Shown here in pieces: positions 14,970 to 24,246 of a stretch of 64,000 bases of DNA. This DNA is from Clostridiales bacterium. Lineage in GTDB: Bacteria > Bacillota > Clostridia > Saccharofermentanales > Saccharofermentanaceae. The stretch's first letter is position 1; every line of letters begins with the position of its first letter. The stretch is from positions 1 to 64,000 of the forward strand of contig JAFWDK010000019.1 of NCBI GenBank assembly GCA_017513085.1, in the 5' to 3' direction. A program made the position numbers and the translations under genes. The notes beneath the pieces were generated by a model. It searched no databases. It was not told the origin of the DNA and was given only the letters and a program-made list of their open reading frames with translations.

Positions 14970-17096
14970 TCAAAGGCTCGGCTTCTGCCATTCCTCACCG
15001 AAATGATTCCGGAACGCTTCCATCATGATCCGTCCTTCCGTGCCGGCAAGATCCGGATCCTGTTCAAACATCTTCTTGATCGCTTCTTCGATCACCTTCA
15101 GACAATCCGCATCGCGGTATAGATTTGCCATCTTAAGCTGCGGAATACCATGCTGTTTCGTACCGAAGAAATCGCCTGTCCCGCGAAGAAGCATGTCTTT
15201 CTCCGCCAGTTTGAAACCGTCCGTCGTCTCACACATCATGTCGATGCGTTCTTTGGCCACGCCCTCATACTTATCTGTCTCCAGGATGCAGGCCGACGGC
15301 AGATTGCCGCGTCCGATACGTCCGCGCAGCTGATGTAGCGTGGAAAGGCCGAATCTCTCGGTATTTCTGATGATCATGAGTGTCGCGTTCGGATTATCCA
15401 CACCGACCTCGATCACCGTCGTCGAGACAAGCACGTCGATCTCCCGGTCACAGAATTTCTTCATGACCTCATCTTTTTCTTTCGGCTTCATCTTACCATG
15501 CAGAAGGCCCACTCGCATATCCGCAAGCGCCCCGGAAGAAAGATCTTCGTAGTATTTCACCGCCGACTCAAGGTCTTCCTTCATCTGTTTTGCCAGCGAT
15601 CCCTCTTCATCCTCGTAGGCACTCTCGTCCAGTTCATCGATCATCGGGCACACGATATATGCCTGATGTCCTTTCTCCACCTGCTGACGGATCGTCGCGA
15701 TCACCCGCCCGTCCTCTTCCGGCCCCGTCCGGAAAGTCTTGATCGGAATACGTCCTTTCGGCATAGAATGGATAACTGATACATCCATATCTCCGAAAAG
15801 CACTAGTCCGAGGGTTCTCGGGATCGGCGTGGCGCTCATGACAAGCGTATGGATACCATGATCGCTCCGTTCTTCCTGCGCCGCTCTCTGCTTGACACCA
15901 AAACGATGCTGCTCGTCTGTAACCATCAAGGCCAGCCTGGAAAACTCGTTCTTCTCGGAAAGCACGGCATGCGTACCGACCAGGATCTTTGTCTGTCCGG
16001 ACAGGAGTCGTTTTCTGATCTCGTTCTTTTCTTTTGCCGGGGTGCTTCCCAGGATCAGGTCGATCCCGATATCCTCCCGTTCTCCCAGGAACTTCTTAAA
16101 TGTCGCATAATGCTGAGCCGCCAGGACTGCCGTCGGCGCCATAAATACCGACTGCGAACCTGCGATGGCGCAGGCCACCATAGACAGGAAAGCAACTACA
16201 GTCTTACCGGAACCGACATCACCTTGTACAAGCCGGTTCATCGGGTACGGCCGCGCAATATCCTGAAGGATCTCCTTCGTCACATTACCCTGATCCTCTG
16301 TCAGCGTAAAAGGAAGTGCTTTTACAATATCGGTAAACGCCGCCATACCTTCCGCATTCGTCGTGATCGGCACAGACGCACGAAGATCCTTCTGCTCTTT
16401 TTTATAGACGCTCAGCGCCGCCCGCAGCAGGAAAAGCTCTTCAAACACGAGATATTTTCTGGCGATCTCCAGTTCTTCCATCGAATTCGGCCGATGGATC
16501 TTCTCGTAGGCATAGGTGATCGCGCAAAGCTTCTGTTCTTTTCTGAAAAACGAAGGAAGCACTTCGGAAAGAAGCGGCAGGACGCGGTCGAGCGCCACGC
16601 CGATGATTGCGCGGATATGGCCTTGCTTCAGTCCGGACGTCAAAGGATAGACGGGAAGGATCGGCGAAAGGTCGCCATCCCCTTTCTGTCTCTGGTCGAA
16701 AATCGGGTTGACCACCTGGAAATGAAAGCCGTCGCGCGCGATCTTGCCATGGAAGAAGTACTCTTCCCCTGCCACGATCTTGTTTTCGAGGTACGGCTGA
16801 TTAAACCACACGGCCCGGATCGTGCCGGTACCATCGGACAAACTGGCAAAGATCGTCGTTCTGCCCCGGAACCGTGAAACTCTGGGAGGATTCACCACTG
16901 TCGCGATAAAAGAGTGCTCCGCTCCGTCCGTCAACTGATTCAACGGTACACATTCCGACCAGTCTTCGTATCTTCTCGGGAAAAAAGTCAGAAGATCGTA
17001 CACGCGGCAGATCCCTAATTTTTCCAACTGCTTGGCTCTCTTCTCACCGACCTTCGGGAGAAACTGCACAGGTGTATAAAGATCCACGTTAGCCAT
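14970..17096 (-). CDS. recG: ATP-dependent DNA helicase RecG
   Basis: A 708-residue RecG. An N-terminal wedge/OB part (PVQFLPKVGEKRAKQLEKLG, FFPRRYEDWS) is followed by the helicase core: Walker A QGDVGSGKT, DEQH box (VTDEQHRFGVKQ), SATPIPRT and the motif VI region QLRGRIGRG. RecG reverses stalled replication forks and branch-migrates Holliday junctions. Its start is 2 bp after the nth stop, so it is coupled to nth. Confidence 0.97.
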   Translation of the reverse strand: MANVDLYTPVQFLPKVGEKRAKQLEKLGICRVYDLLTFFPRRYEDWSECVPLNQLTDGAEHSFIATVVNPPRVSRFRGRTTIFASLSDGTGTIRAVWFNQPYLENKIVAGEEYFFHGKIARDGFHFQVVNPIFDQRQKGDGDLSPILPVYPLTSGLKQGHIRAIIGVALDRVLPLLSEVLPSFFRKEQKLCAITYAYEKIHRPNSMEELEIARKYLVFEELFLLRAALSVYKKEQKDLRASVPITTNAEGMAAFTDIVKALPFTLTEDQGNVTKEILQDIARPYPMNRLVQGDVGSGKTVVAFLSMVACAIAGSQSVFMAPTAVLAAQHYATFKKFLGEREDIGIDLILGSTPAKEKNEIRKRLLSGQTKILVGTHAVLSEKNEFSRLALMVTDEQHRFGVKQRAAQEERSDHGIHTLVMSATPIPRTLGLVLFGDMDVSVIHSMPKGRIPIKTFRTGPEEDGRVIATIRQQVEKGHQAYIVCPMIDELDESAYEDEEGSLAKQMKEDLESAVKYYEDLSSGALADMRVGLLHGKMKPKEKDEVMKKFCDREIDVLVSTTVIEVGVDNPNATLMIIRNTERFGLSTLHQLRGRIGRGNLPSACILETDKYEGVAKERIDMMCETTDGFKLAEKDMLLRGTGDFFGTKQHGIPQLKMANLYRDADCLKVIEEAIKKMFEQDPDLAGTEGRIMMEAFRNHFGEEWQKPSL

Positions 17097-17097
17097 A

Positions 17098-17787
17098 TCA
17101 CACCTTCTTGCTGCTATGACCGGATCTCTTGACGGCCTCGCCCTTTGACTTAGAAGCTACGCCCTTTTTCGGGCAAACATCCGACAGCAGGCACGCGTCA
17201 CACTTCGGCGCACGCGCAGTACAGACGGCCCGACCGTGATCGACCATCCGATGCCCGAAAGGCGCCCATTCCTCTTCCGGAAGGATCTTCATCAGTTCTT
17301 TTTCGATCGTGGCCGGATTCTTCCCGGAGCTTAAGCCCAGCCGGCCGGAAACTCTCATGCAGTGCGTGTCCACAACAATGGCCGGGATCCCGAAAAGCTC
17401 TGATACCAAAAGGTTGGCAACTTTTCTGCCCACTCCGGGGAACTTTTCCAATTCCTGCGCATCCTTCGGCAGCTCGCCATGAAACTGCTCTTTCAAAAGC
17501 ACAGCGCTCTCATACAGATAAGAAGACTTGACCTTCCAAAAACCGCACGGTTTGATGATCTCTCCGATCTTTTCCTGCCCCGCGGAAAGGAAATCCTCAT
17601 AGGTCGGATATTCTGCAAAAAGCACTTCACTTACCTGATTGACGCGTACATCCGTGCATTGTGCAGACAGTACGGCGCGGCACAAAAGATGAAACGGATC
17701 TTCATCGATATCCAGTGTGCATTCGGTTTCAGGGTAAAGCTGATGAAGTCTTTTCAGAATTTCGGTTGTCGTACGGGATGTTTTCAT
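17098..17787 (-). CDS. nth: Endonuclease III (Nth)
   Basis: A 229-residue base-excision repair glycosylase/AP lyase for oxidised pyrimidines. It has the helix-hairpin-helix FPGVGRKVANLL with the catalytic Lys, VDTHCMRV with the catalytic Asp, and a C-x6-C-x2-C-x5-C iron-sulfur site (CTARAPKCDACLLSDVC). A basic tail of about 20 residues (KSKGEAVKRSGHSSKKV) follows. Its start overlaps the histidine kinase stop by 4 bp (ATGA). Confidence 0.95.
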   Translation of the reverse strand: MKTSRTTTEILKRLHQLYPETECTLDIDEDPFHLLCRAVLSAQCTDVRVNQVSEVLFAEYPTYEDFLSAGQEKIGEIIKPCGFWKVKSSYLYESAVLLKEQFHGELPKDAQELEKFPGVGRKVANLLVSELFGIPAIVVDTHCMRVSGRLGLSSGKNPATIEKELMKILPEEEWAPFGHRMVDHGRAVCTARAPKCDACLLSDVCPKKGVASKSKGEAVKRSGHSSKKV

Positions 17788-19298
17788 TTTCCCTCCTTAA
17801 ACCGATAATCCTTTAAAGTATAGATAAATTTCGCGCCACCGAGTTCGGTTCCGTTTTCCGCCCAGATCTTCTCGCCATGGGCCATAATGATCTCACGGCA
17901 GATATAAAGGCCCAGACCAAAACCGCTCTCCGTACGGGAAGGATCGACTTTATAGAAGCTTTCGAAAACACGTTCCAGTTTATCTTCGGGAATTCCGCTA
18001 CCGGAATCTTCCAGAGAAACATAGACTTTTCCGTCTTCTTCCGAAACCTTGGTGCTGATCATGATCTCTCCGTCTACCGGAGTAAACTTCACGGCATTGG
18101 TCAGAAGATTATAGAATACACGGTACAGAGCCTGTGATTCACCATATACCACCATCTCTTCGTCCGTGTTATGGCCAAGGTCGACTGTGACGCTGATATT
18201 CTTATCCGCCAGAAGATTCTCGATATTTCTCACCGCATCACGGATCATATCGTTAATGTCGAATTCTTCCATATTCTCCGGATCGACCTGACTTAACGAA
18301 GACGCCTCCGTCATCGAAGTGATCAGGCGCTGGATACGGTTCACTTCCGTCTGGATAATGTCCATATACTTCGGATAACTCTCCGGCGGGATCGTTCCGT
18401 CAGAGATGGCCGTCAGGAAGCCCTTGATAGAGGTCAAAGGTGTACGAAGATCATGCGCGATACTGGAAATAAACAGTTTTCTGTCCGCCTCCTGGCGTTC
18501 CAGCCTTTCGATCATGCCGTTGACCGTCGAAACCATGTTGGTGATCTCGTCCGTCAGCATGTATTTGAGCGTCGATTGTTTGCGCAGTTCCGGAATATCC
18601 ACTCGTGCAGAAAGATCGCCCTTGGTAACCTGATTCGCCGTATCGGACAAAGCACGCAAAGGTCTGATCAACGAACGGGCCATCAACGAGAAGAACAGAA
18701 GCGCCATGGAAAAGGAAACCAGGATCGGAAGCGCAAGACCATTGGACAAACGCCAGAATACTTCTTCTTCTACATTAATGGTGGACAAAAGAAGAATATA
18801 GAGATTCGGTACACTGGTCTTCTGGATGACCATAACGGAAACACTCTGGGAATTGGTGAATATACCGTTGTTCGACTCCATGCTGATGCTACGGCCCATA
18901 TTCCGCATCAAGGTATCCATAATACCCGTGCTCAGATAAACGAAGTCATTCACTTTATGAAGATCGCCACGCACAAAATCGGGAACGGAAGTCGAATAGA
19001 CGATCTTTCCATCCCCGCCACAGCACCATACCGAACAGTCTTCCGTACGTGCAACCGTATTGATAAAAGCCTGGACCGCAGAATCTGTCACGCTCGGATC
19101 TTCCGCCATCGTACCGTATGTCAGAGCAATCGACTCTGCCTGTACCGCAAGCTTCTGTTTTCTTTCTTCGATCAGAGAACTAGTTGAATTTCTGTAAAAT
19201 ACAAGAACCAGGACAAAAAACACCAGAATTGTGCCTACTGCCAGAGAAAGCGTAGTACGAAAAAGCACGGACTGTGATTTTTTGTTTGACTCCTTCAT
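17784..19298 (-). CDS. Sensor histidine kinase
   Basis: A 504-residue membrane kinase. TM1 is at about residues 14-35 and TM2 at about 185-210, framing an extracytoplasmic sensor of some 150 residues. A HAMP linker (SLIRPLRALSDTANQVTKGD) follows. The HisKA domain has the phospho-His in ISSIAHDLRTPLTSIKGFL, and the HATPase part shows NLLTNAVKFTP, LEDSGSGIPED and GFGLGLYIC. The signal sensed is unknown. It is paired with the response regulator 22 bp upstream and overlaps nth downstream. Confidence 0.9.
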   Translation of the reverse strand: MKESNKKSQSVLFRTTLSLAVGTILVFFVLVLVFYRNSTSSLIEERKQKLAVQAESIALTYGTMAEDPSVTDSAVQAFINTVARTEDCSVWCCGGDGKIVYSTSVPDFVRGDLHKVNDFVYLSTGIMDTLMRNMGRSISMESNNGIFTNSQSVSVMVIQKTSVPNLYILLLSTINVEEEVFWRLSNGLALPILVSFSMALLFFSLMARSLIRPLRALSDTANQVTKGDLSARVDIPELRKQSTLKYMLTDEITNMVSTVNGMIERLERQEADRKLFISSIAHDLRTPLTSIKGFLTAISDGTIPPESYPKYMDIIQTEVNRIQRLITSMTEASSLSQVDPENMEEFDINDMIRDAVRNIENLLADKNISVTVDLGHNTDEEMVVYGESQALYRVFYNLLTNAVKFTPVDGEIMISTKVSEEDGKVYVSLEDSGSGIPEDKLERVFESFYKVDPSRTESGFGLGLYICREIIMAHGEKIWAENGTELGGAKFIYTLKDYRFKEGK

Positions 19299-19320
19299 GC
19301 GTCATCACCTGCAAGTGTGA

Positions 19321-20043
19321 TCACGCATTGGAAGTGGTCTCAAATTTATAGCCAACGCCCCAAACTGTCCGGATCTCCCAGTTCACTTTTACATTAGGTC
19401 TCTCGAGTTTTTCACGGATACGCTTGATGTGTACGTCTACAGTACGGGACTCTCCGTAGAAATCATATCCCCAGACATTCTCGAGAAGCTGTTCACGGGT
19501 AAATACACGGTTCGGATGAGAAGCCAGGAAGAACAGGAGTTCCAATTCCTTCGGCGGGATATCGATCTCCTTGCCATCCACGGTCACCACATATCTGGCC
19601 ATATCTACCGTAAATCCTTCATAGGAGATCACTTCATTCTTCTCATTGTTATCCGAAGCGGAAGAAGGAGCAGACTCTTTCTTCTCCGTACGACGGAGCA
19701 CAGCCTTTACACGGGCCAGGAGTTCCTTAGGTTCGAAGGGTTTCTGCACATAATCGTCTGCGCCCAGTTCCAGGCCGACAACTTTATCCAGGGTATCTGT
19801 ACGAGCTGTAAGCATGATGATCGGCACATCTGATGTTTTACGGATCTCACGGCAGATATCATAGCCGTCCTTTCCGGGAAGCATCAAGTCCAAAACAACC
19901 AGATCAGGCTGGGAAGTCTGGAATGTCTCCACTGCCTTATCACCCGTCAGGCAGGAGATCACGGCAAAGCCGTCTTTGTCAAAGTAGATGCGCAAGACTT
20001 CTACAATATTCGGATCATCATCGACAACAAGTACTTTCTTCAT
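19321..20043 (-). CDS. OmpR/PhoB-family response regulator
   Basis: A 240-residue regulator with a receiver domain (VLVVDDDPNIVEVL; phospho-Asp in VVLDLMLPGKDGYD; KPFEPKELLARVKAVLRR) and a C-terminal winged-helix DNA-binding domain (LELLFFLASHPNRVFTREQL, ENVWGYDFYGESRTVDVHI). It works with the kinase downstream. It starts 2 bp after nrdR. A sensor pair between nrdR and nth is not part of the standard division cluster; its targets are unknown. Confidence 0.93.
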   Translation of the reverse strand: MKKVLVVDDDPNIVEVLRIYFDKDGFAVISCLTGDKAVETFQTSQPDLVVLDLMLPGKDGYDICREIRKTSDVPIIMLTARTDTLDKVVGLELGADDYVQKPFEPKELLARVKAVLRRTEKKESAPSSASDNNEKNEVISYEGFTVDMARYVVTVDGKEIDIPPKELELLFFLASHPNRVFTREQLLENVWGYDFYGESRTVDVHIKRIREKLERPNVKVNWEIRTVWGVGYKFETTSNA

Positions 20044-20045
20044 AT

Positions 20046-20516
20046 TCAGGTCCCCTTCTTCTCAGTGTTCTTTGCCATTTCGGCAATCATCGTATTAAAA
20101 GACTCAACATCCTTAAATTCCTTATAAACCGAAGCGAATCGTACATACGCTACATCATCGATCGCCTTCAGCTGTTCCATGACCAGCTCACCGATCTCCG
20201 TAGTGGAAATCTCACGTTTGGTATTGTTTGCAATCTGGGATTCCACATAATTGACCACAGACATCAACTGATCATGTGATACCGGTCTTTTCTCGCAGGC
20301 ACGGAGCAGACCGCCCAGGAGTTTCTCCTGACTATATACTTGTCGCGTACTGTCCTTCTTCACGACCAGAAGCGGATTCATCTCCACCTTCTCATAAGTC
20401 GTAAAGCGCGTCGCGCAAGATAAACATTCACGCCTGCGGCGGATGGAAGATCCATCCTCCGCAGGCCGCGAATCAATTACTTTATCTTCAAGATGTCCGC
20501 AATATGGGCACTTCAT
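20046..20516 (-). CDS. nrdR: Transcriptional repressor NrdR
   Basis: A 156-residue repressor of ribonucleotide reductase genes. The N-terminal zinc ribbon ([15 protein letters not shown] and [13 protein letters not shown]) precedes the ATP-cone domain that senses ATP/dATP. Length is standard. It starts 3 bp after the ftsZ stop and is probably cotranscribed with it. No NrdR box was found in the window. Confidence 0.97.
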   Translation of the reverse strand: MKCPYCGHLEDKVIDSRPAEDGSSIRRRRECLSCATRFTTYEKVEMNPLLVVKKDSTRQVYSQEKLLGGLLRACEKRPVSHDQLMSVVNYVESQIANNTKREISTTEIGELVMEQLKAIDDVAYVRFASVYKEFKDVESFNTMIAEMAKNTEKKGT

Positions 20517-20519
20517 AAA

Positions 20520-22031
20520 TTACTCATCCAAATTATCATTATCGCTCAAGAACCAAGGAAGGATCTTCTTCTTCTCCGGTTTTGCAGCAGGAGCATCGGC
20601 TGTCTTCGGAGCAACCGGAGCGCCGGCCTGAGGACGAACCTGAGGAACAACATTCGGTTGCGGTCTTCCGCCCTGCTGGTGCGGAGCGGATGGTGCCGGT
20701 GCAGCAGGAGCTGCCGGAGCCGGAGCGCTATATGTCGGAGCTTGCTGAGGGCGAGCAACCGGAGCGACCGGAGCCATCGGTGCCGGTGCCGGTGCTGGCT
20801 GTGCCTTCGGAGCATATACTCTTGTCGGAGCTTCTTCCGTCTTAGCCGGTTCCGGATCACCAAACAGGAACTGAGGAATGTCCTGCTTAGGAGCAGCTGC
20901 CGGAGCAGGTGTGGAAACTACCGGTGCCGGCTTCTCAAATGCGGAAGTGGTTACCGGAGAGATCGGACGCGATGTGGAAGCAGTCGGTGTGCTCTGACCG
21001 ATGATGGTCGGATTCTGCTTGGAAATGATGGATGTTGCCGGGCGGAAAGCCGCGGAAGCATTCTCTGTATTCTCGAAACCGGAAGCGATAACCGTGATCA
21101 TGATCTCATCTTCGAGTGTCGGGTCTGTCACCGCACCAACGATGATGTCCGCATCACCGGCTACTGCATCTCTAACTACGGAAGCCGCTACATCGATCTC
21201 ATGCAGCTTCATGTTTCTGGAACCTGTGAAGTTGATGATTACGCCACGTGCGCCCTCGATCGTTGTATCGAGGAGCGGGCTGTTGATCGCCTGCTTAACA
21301 GCGGCAGACGCTCTGCCCTCACCGGAAGCACGACCGATACCCATATGGCAAATACCGGCGTTGGTCATAATACGACGGACATCGGCAAGGTCGAGGTTGA
21401 TCAAACCAGGGATAGCAACGAGGTCGGAAATACCGGCCACACCAAACTTAAGAACCTGGTCAGCCATATTGAAAGCATCATCAATGGATGTATCTTCATC
21501 AGTAATATCAAGGAGCTTATCGTTAGCTACTACGATGAGGGAGTCAACATACTTTTCGATTTCACGGATACCGCGCTCAGCGTTCATCGCACGACGCGGG
21601 CCTTCGAAACGGAACGGTCTGGTAACAACGGCTACTGTCAGAATGCCCAGTTCACGAGCGATCTGTGCAACTACCGGAGCTGCGCCTGTTCCTGTACCAC
21701 CGCCCATACCGGCTGTGATAAACAACATATCGGTTCCGCGGATAGCCTGAGCGATCTCATCCTTGCTCTCTTCCGCAGCCTTCTCACCAACCGTCGGATC
21801 TGCGCCACAACCCAGACCTCTTGTGATCTTCTCACCGATCTGGATCGAAATCTGCGCCTTCGATCTTGCCAGAGCCTGATGATCTGTATTAATAGAGATA
21901 AAATCGATTCCCTGAACCGAACTCTCGATCATTCGATCTACAGCGTTACATCCGCCACCGCCGACACCAATAACCTTGATGGCTGCAAATGGTTCGTCTT
22001 CCATTGAATATCCAAGCTTAAAATCTGACAT
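20520..22031 (-). CDS. ftsZ: Cell division GTPase FtsZ
   Basis: A 503-residue FtsZ, which polymerises into the Z ring. The GTP-binding motifs are [14 protein letters not shown] and the tubulin signature [16 protein letters not shown]; the T7 loop region has NLDLADVR. After the globular core (to about residue 320) comes a Pro/Ala-rich linker of roughly 160 residues, longer than the 50-80 seen in many bacteria, and a C-terminal peptide [10 protein letters not shown] that should bind FtsA/SepF-type partners. It ends the division cluster and has its own likely promoter at 22110. Confidence 0.98.
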   Translation of the reverse strand: MSDFKLGYSMEDEPFAAIKVIGVGGGGCNAVDRMIESSVQGIDFISINTDHQALARSKAQISIQIGEKITRGLGCGADPTVGEKAAEESKDEIAQAIRGTDMLFITAGMGGGTGTGAAPVVAQIARELGILTVAVVTRPFRFEGPRRAMNAERGIREIEKYVDSLIVVANDKLLDITDEDTSIDDAFNMADQVLKFGVAGISDLVAIPGLINLDLADVRRIMTNAGICHMGIGRASGEGRASAAVKQAINSPLLDTTIEGARGVIINFTGSRNMKLHEIDVAASVVRDAVAGDADIIVGAVTDPTLEDEIMITVIASGFENTENASAAFRPATSIISKQNPTIIGQSTPTASTSRPISPVTTSAFEKPAPVVSTPAPAAAPKQDIPQFLFGDPEPAKTEEAPTRVYAPKAQPAPAPAPMAPVAPVARPQQAPTYSAPAPAAPAAPAPSAPHQQGGRPQPNVVPQVRPQAGAPVAPKTADAPAAKPEKKKILPWFLSDNDNLDE

Positions 22032-22109
22032 AACCGAATCTTCCTCCGTTAGCTTTATACTAAATCATATTTCACATAAAAAATTAAGCCTACTTAGCTA
22101 TCTTTATCA

Positions 22110-22138
22110 ATTCTACACTAAATATTGTAGTCAAGCAA
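22110..22138 (-). promoter_or_regulatory. Promoter of ftsZ
   Basis: On the minus strand, TTGCTT (22138-22133) and TAGAAT (22115-22110) are separated by 17 bp, 78 bp ahead of the ftsZ start. This lets ftsZ-nrdR and the genes below be expressed apart from the mraZ promoter. The 206-bp gap between ftsQ and ftsZ shows no gene. Confidence 0.5.
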
Positions 22139-22237
22139 TAGACTAAACTAACAGCGGAAAATCTTGTTACAGTTTGATTACTCGCGTTTTTCGGGGACGT
22201 TTTTCTTGTATTTCGTGCCCCCTAAATCTTGTGTTCC

Positions 22238-23170
22238 CTAACGAAGAATAAAGTGATTTCCGGTCATGTCGAGCAGATCGCCCGTTTTTTCCTGAAAATA
22301 GCCCGAAACGATGGCATAACGGAGCCAGTTCATGTTATCGGAAATAGTCTTCATCGAACCCACCTTGACTGTAATAGTTGTCGGATAGTTCGGAACAAGG
22401 ATATCGATAAATGCTGTCATGTTTTCGCAATAACGGATGCAGACCACATGGGAAAGGAAATCAAACGTGTCATCCTCCGCTCTTTGCAGGCTGTCCGCGC
22501 TTAGGATCGCGCCGAGGATCGTGATAGAGATCTCATACCCTTCCTGTGATGTCATATCCAGTTTTTTCCCTATCTGCGCGGAACGGATCGGCAATCCGCG
22601 GATTTCCGGGATCCCTTCCGGAACATCGCCCTGACAGATCTCCAACACGGCACCGTCATCCGCAAGAATGGCATACCCGTCGGGGATCGCGGCGTAAGCT
22701 ATTTTTTTTCGTTCTGTAATCGTTATGTAAACATTTCCGGGGAAACTCGGGACGATCTTTACATCACGGACGTACGGATTCTTCTCCATGAGCTCTTCTT
22801 CAAGAGCACCGTAGTGCATGGTCAGGATCGATTTCCAGGAACCGCCCACATGAGAGATCAGGTGGTCATCTTGATGAATATCGATGATCTTGAGGATCTC
22901 CTCCCGTGAGATCTTGCTGTTTCCCGTGATCTCGATATTTCTGATATGAAAACCTGGATGAAAACAAAAAAGAAGCGTGATCGTCAGCACCATTACCATG
23001 AATACGATCCATAGCGCCATCTTTAAAGAAAGACGGAAGTTACTCTTCTTTTTCGTAGCCGGAACAGAAGCCTCATCCGATACATCATTCGAGAGCTCTT
23101 TCACATCTTCCTTTTTCGGCTCCTCATCGCCGAAAACGATATCGGGTTTTCTCACATTATCGTCCGGCAA
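22238..23170 (-). CDS. ftsQ: Cell division protein FtsQ/DivIB
   Basis: A 310-residue bitopic protein. A charged cytosolic region (about 50 residues) and one membrane helix (MALWIVFMVMVLTITLLFCF) are followed by a POTRA domain (FHIRNIEITGNSKISREEIL) and the FtsQ domain (YVRDVKIVPSFPGNVYITIT). It links the FtsL/FtsB pair and the septal synthase. The likely start is TTG at 23170 with GAGGT 8-9 bp upstream, overlapping the murG stop by 14 bp. Confidence 0.9.
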   Translation of the reverse strand: MPDDNVRKPDIVFGDEEPKKEDVKELSNDVSDEASVPATKKKSNFRLSLKMALWIVFMVMVLTITLLFCFHPGFHIRNIEITGNSKISREEILKIIDIHQDDHLISHVGGSWKSILTMHYGALEEELMEKNPYVRDVKIVPSFPGNVYITITERKKIAYAAIPDGYAILADDGAVLEICQGDVPEGIPEIRGLPIRSAQIGKKLDMTSQEGYEISITILGAILSADSLQRAEDDTFDFLSHVVCIRYCENMTAFIDILVPNYPTTITVKVGSMKTISDNMNWLRYAIVSGYFQEKTGDLLDMTGNHFILR

Positions 23171-24245
23171 GTGCTTCTACCTCATCACAGATTCTTTTCG
23201 ACGCGTCATAGATAGCCAGCGACAGAGTCGCCTGACGCATTTTGGCAAGTCTTTCCTTATCCGGGATCAGTTCGCGGACGATACCGGGAAGTTTCTGCAT
23301 CGCTTCATTGTCCGGGAGTAAAATGCCGGCGCCCACATCCGAGAATGCTTTGGCATTAAATGTCTGGTGATCCTGTGCCGCGTACGGATACGGGATCAGG
23401 ATCGCCGGCACGCCGACTGCCTGGATCTCGGCACAACTGATGGCGCCTGCGCGTCCGATAAAAAGATCGGCCGCTGCCATATAGACTTCCGGATCCTGAA
23501 TATATTCAAAAACCGAGATCGATTGCGGCCAGTCTTTCGCCTGTTCCGCGACCTCTTTATAGCGCTGCTTACCGACGCTCAGGATGATCTTCACATTCGG
23601 ATCCTTGCATTCTCTTGCAAAAGCAACGATCGACTCATTGACCGTTTTTGCGCCCAGGCTTCCGCCCATCGCCAGGATCAGGAAGGTCTCGTCAGAAAGT
23701 CCGAGTTTTTCACGGCAAGCAGTTCTCTCCACATTGCCAAAAGCTCTTCTTATGGGGTTTCCAGTGAATACGACTTTAGCCTTCTTATTGAAGTAATGCT
23801 CCATTCCGTGGAAACTGGTGCATACCGTCCCTGCATAGCGGGACATAAGGCGGTTGGATCTTCCCGGGAAAGCATTCTGTTCGTGCAGAAGGATCGGCAC
23901 TTTCTCCTTATGCGCCGCCGCGATCAGCGGACTGCAGACGAATCCGCCGGTTCCGACGACAACGTCAGGCTTTTGCTCGCGGATCAACTGCCGGCACATC
24001 TTTCTTCCCGCCAGGAATTCCTTCAAAGCCCGGAAAGTCTTCGGAGAGAGCTTCATCGGGAGCTGGGAAGCACGGATCACATGGAACGGATATCCCATCG
24101 AAGGAATGATCTGGGACTCCAGTCCTTTTTGCGTACCACAAAAAAGCACTTCCGTTTTTTCATCTTGCTTTTTTAATTCATCGGCTATGGCCACCGCGGG
24201 ATGGATATGTCCACTGGTGCCGCCACCGGCGAGGATCACTTTCAT
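23157..24245 (-). CDS. murG: MurG glycosyltransferase
   Basis: MurG adds GlcNAc to lipid I to give lipid II at the inner membrane face. The 362-residue GT28 protein has the N-terminal glycine loop LAGGGTSGHIHPAVAIA, LHEQNAFPGRSNR, and the donor-binding region RAGAISCAEIQAVGVPAILI. Length is normal. It starts 2 bp after the ftsW stop. Confidence 0.97.
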   Translation of the reverse strand: MKVILAGGGTSGHIHPAVAIADELKKQDEKTEVLFCGTQKGLESQIIPSMGYPFHVIRASQLPMKLSPKTFRALKEFLAGRKMCRQLIREQKPDVVVGTGGFVCSPLIAAAHKEKVPILLHEQNAFPGRSNRLMSRYAGTVCTSFHGMEHYFNKKAKVVFTGNPIRRAFGNVERTACREKLGLSDETFLILAMGGSLGAKTVNESIVAFARECKDPNVKIILSVGKQRYKEVAEQAKDWPQSISVFEYIQDPEVYMAAADLFIGRAGAISCAEIQAVGVPAILIPYPYAAQDHQTFNAKAFSDVGAGILLPDNEAMQKLPGIVRELIPDKERLAKMRQATLSLAIYDASKRICDEVEALAGR

Positions 24246-24246
24246 C

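Noticed and set aside
20493..22007. 504-codon plus-strand frame opposite ftsZ
   Set aside because: It is the mirror of ftsZ and its composition (Arg/Ser/Cys-rich) is that of an antisense shadow.
22170..22235. Terminator after ftsQ
   Set aside because: The GGGG-ACG/CGT-CCCC arms have a bulge and a long loop, and no T tract follows.
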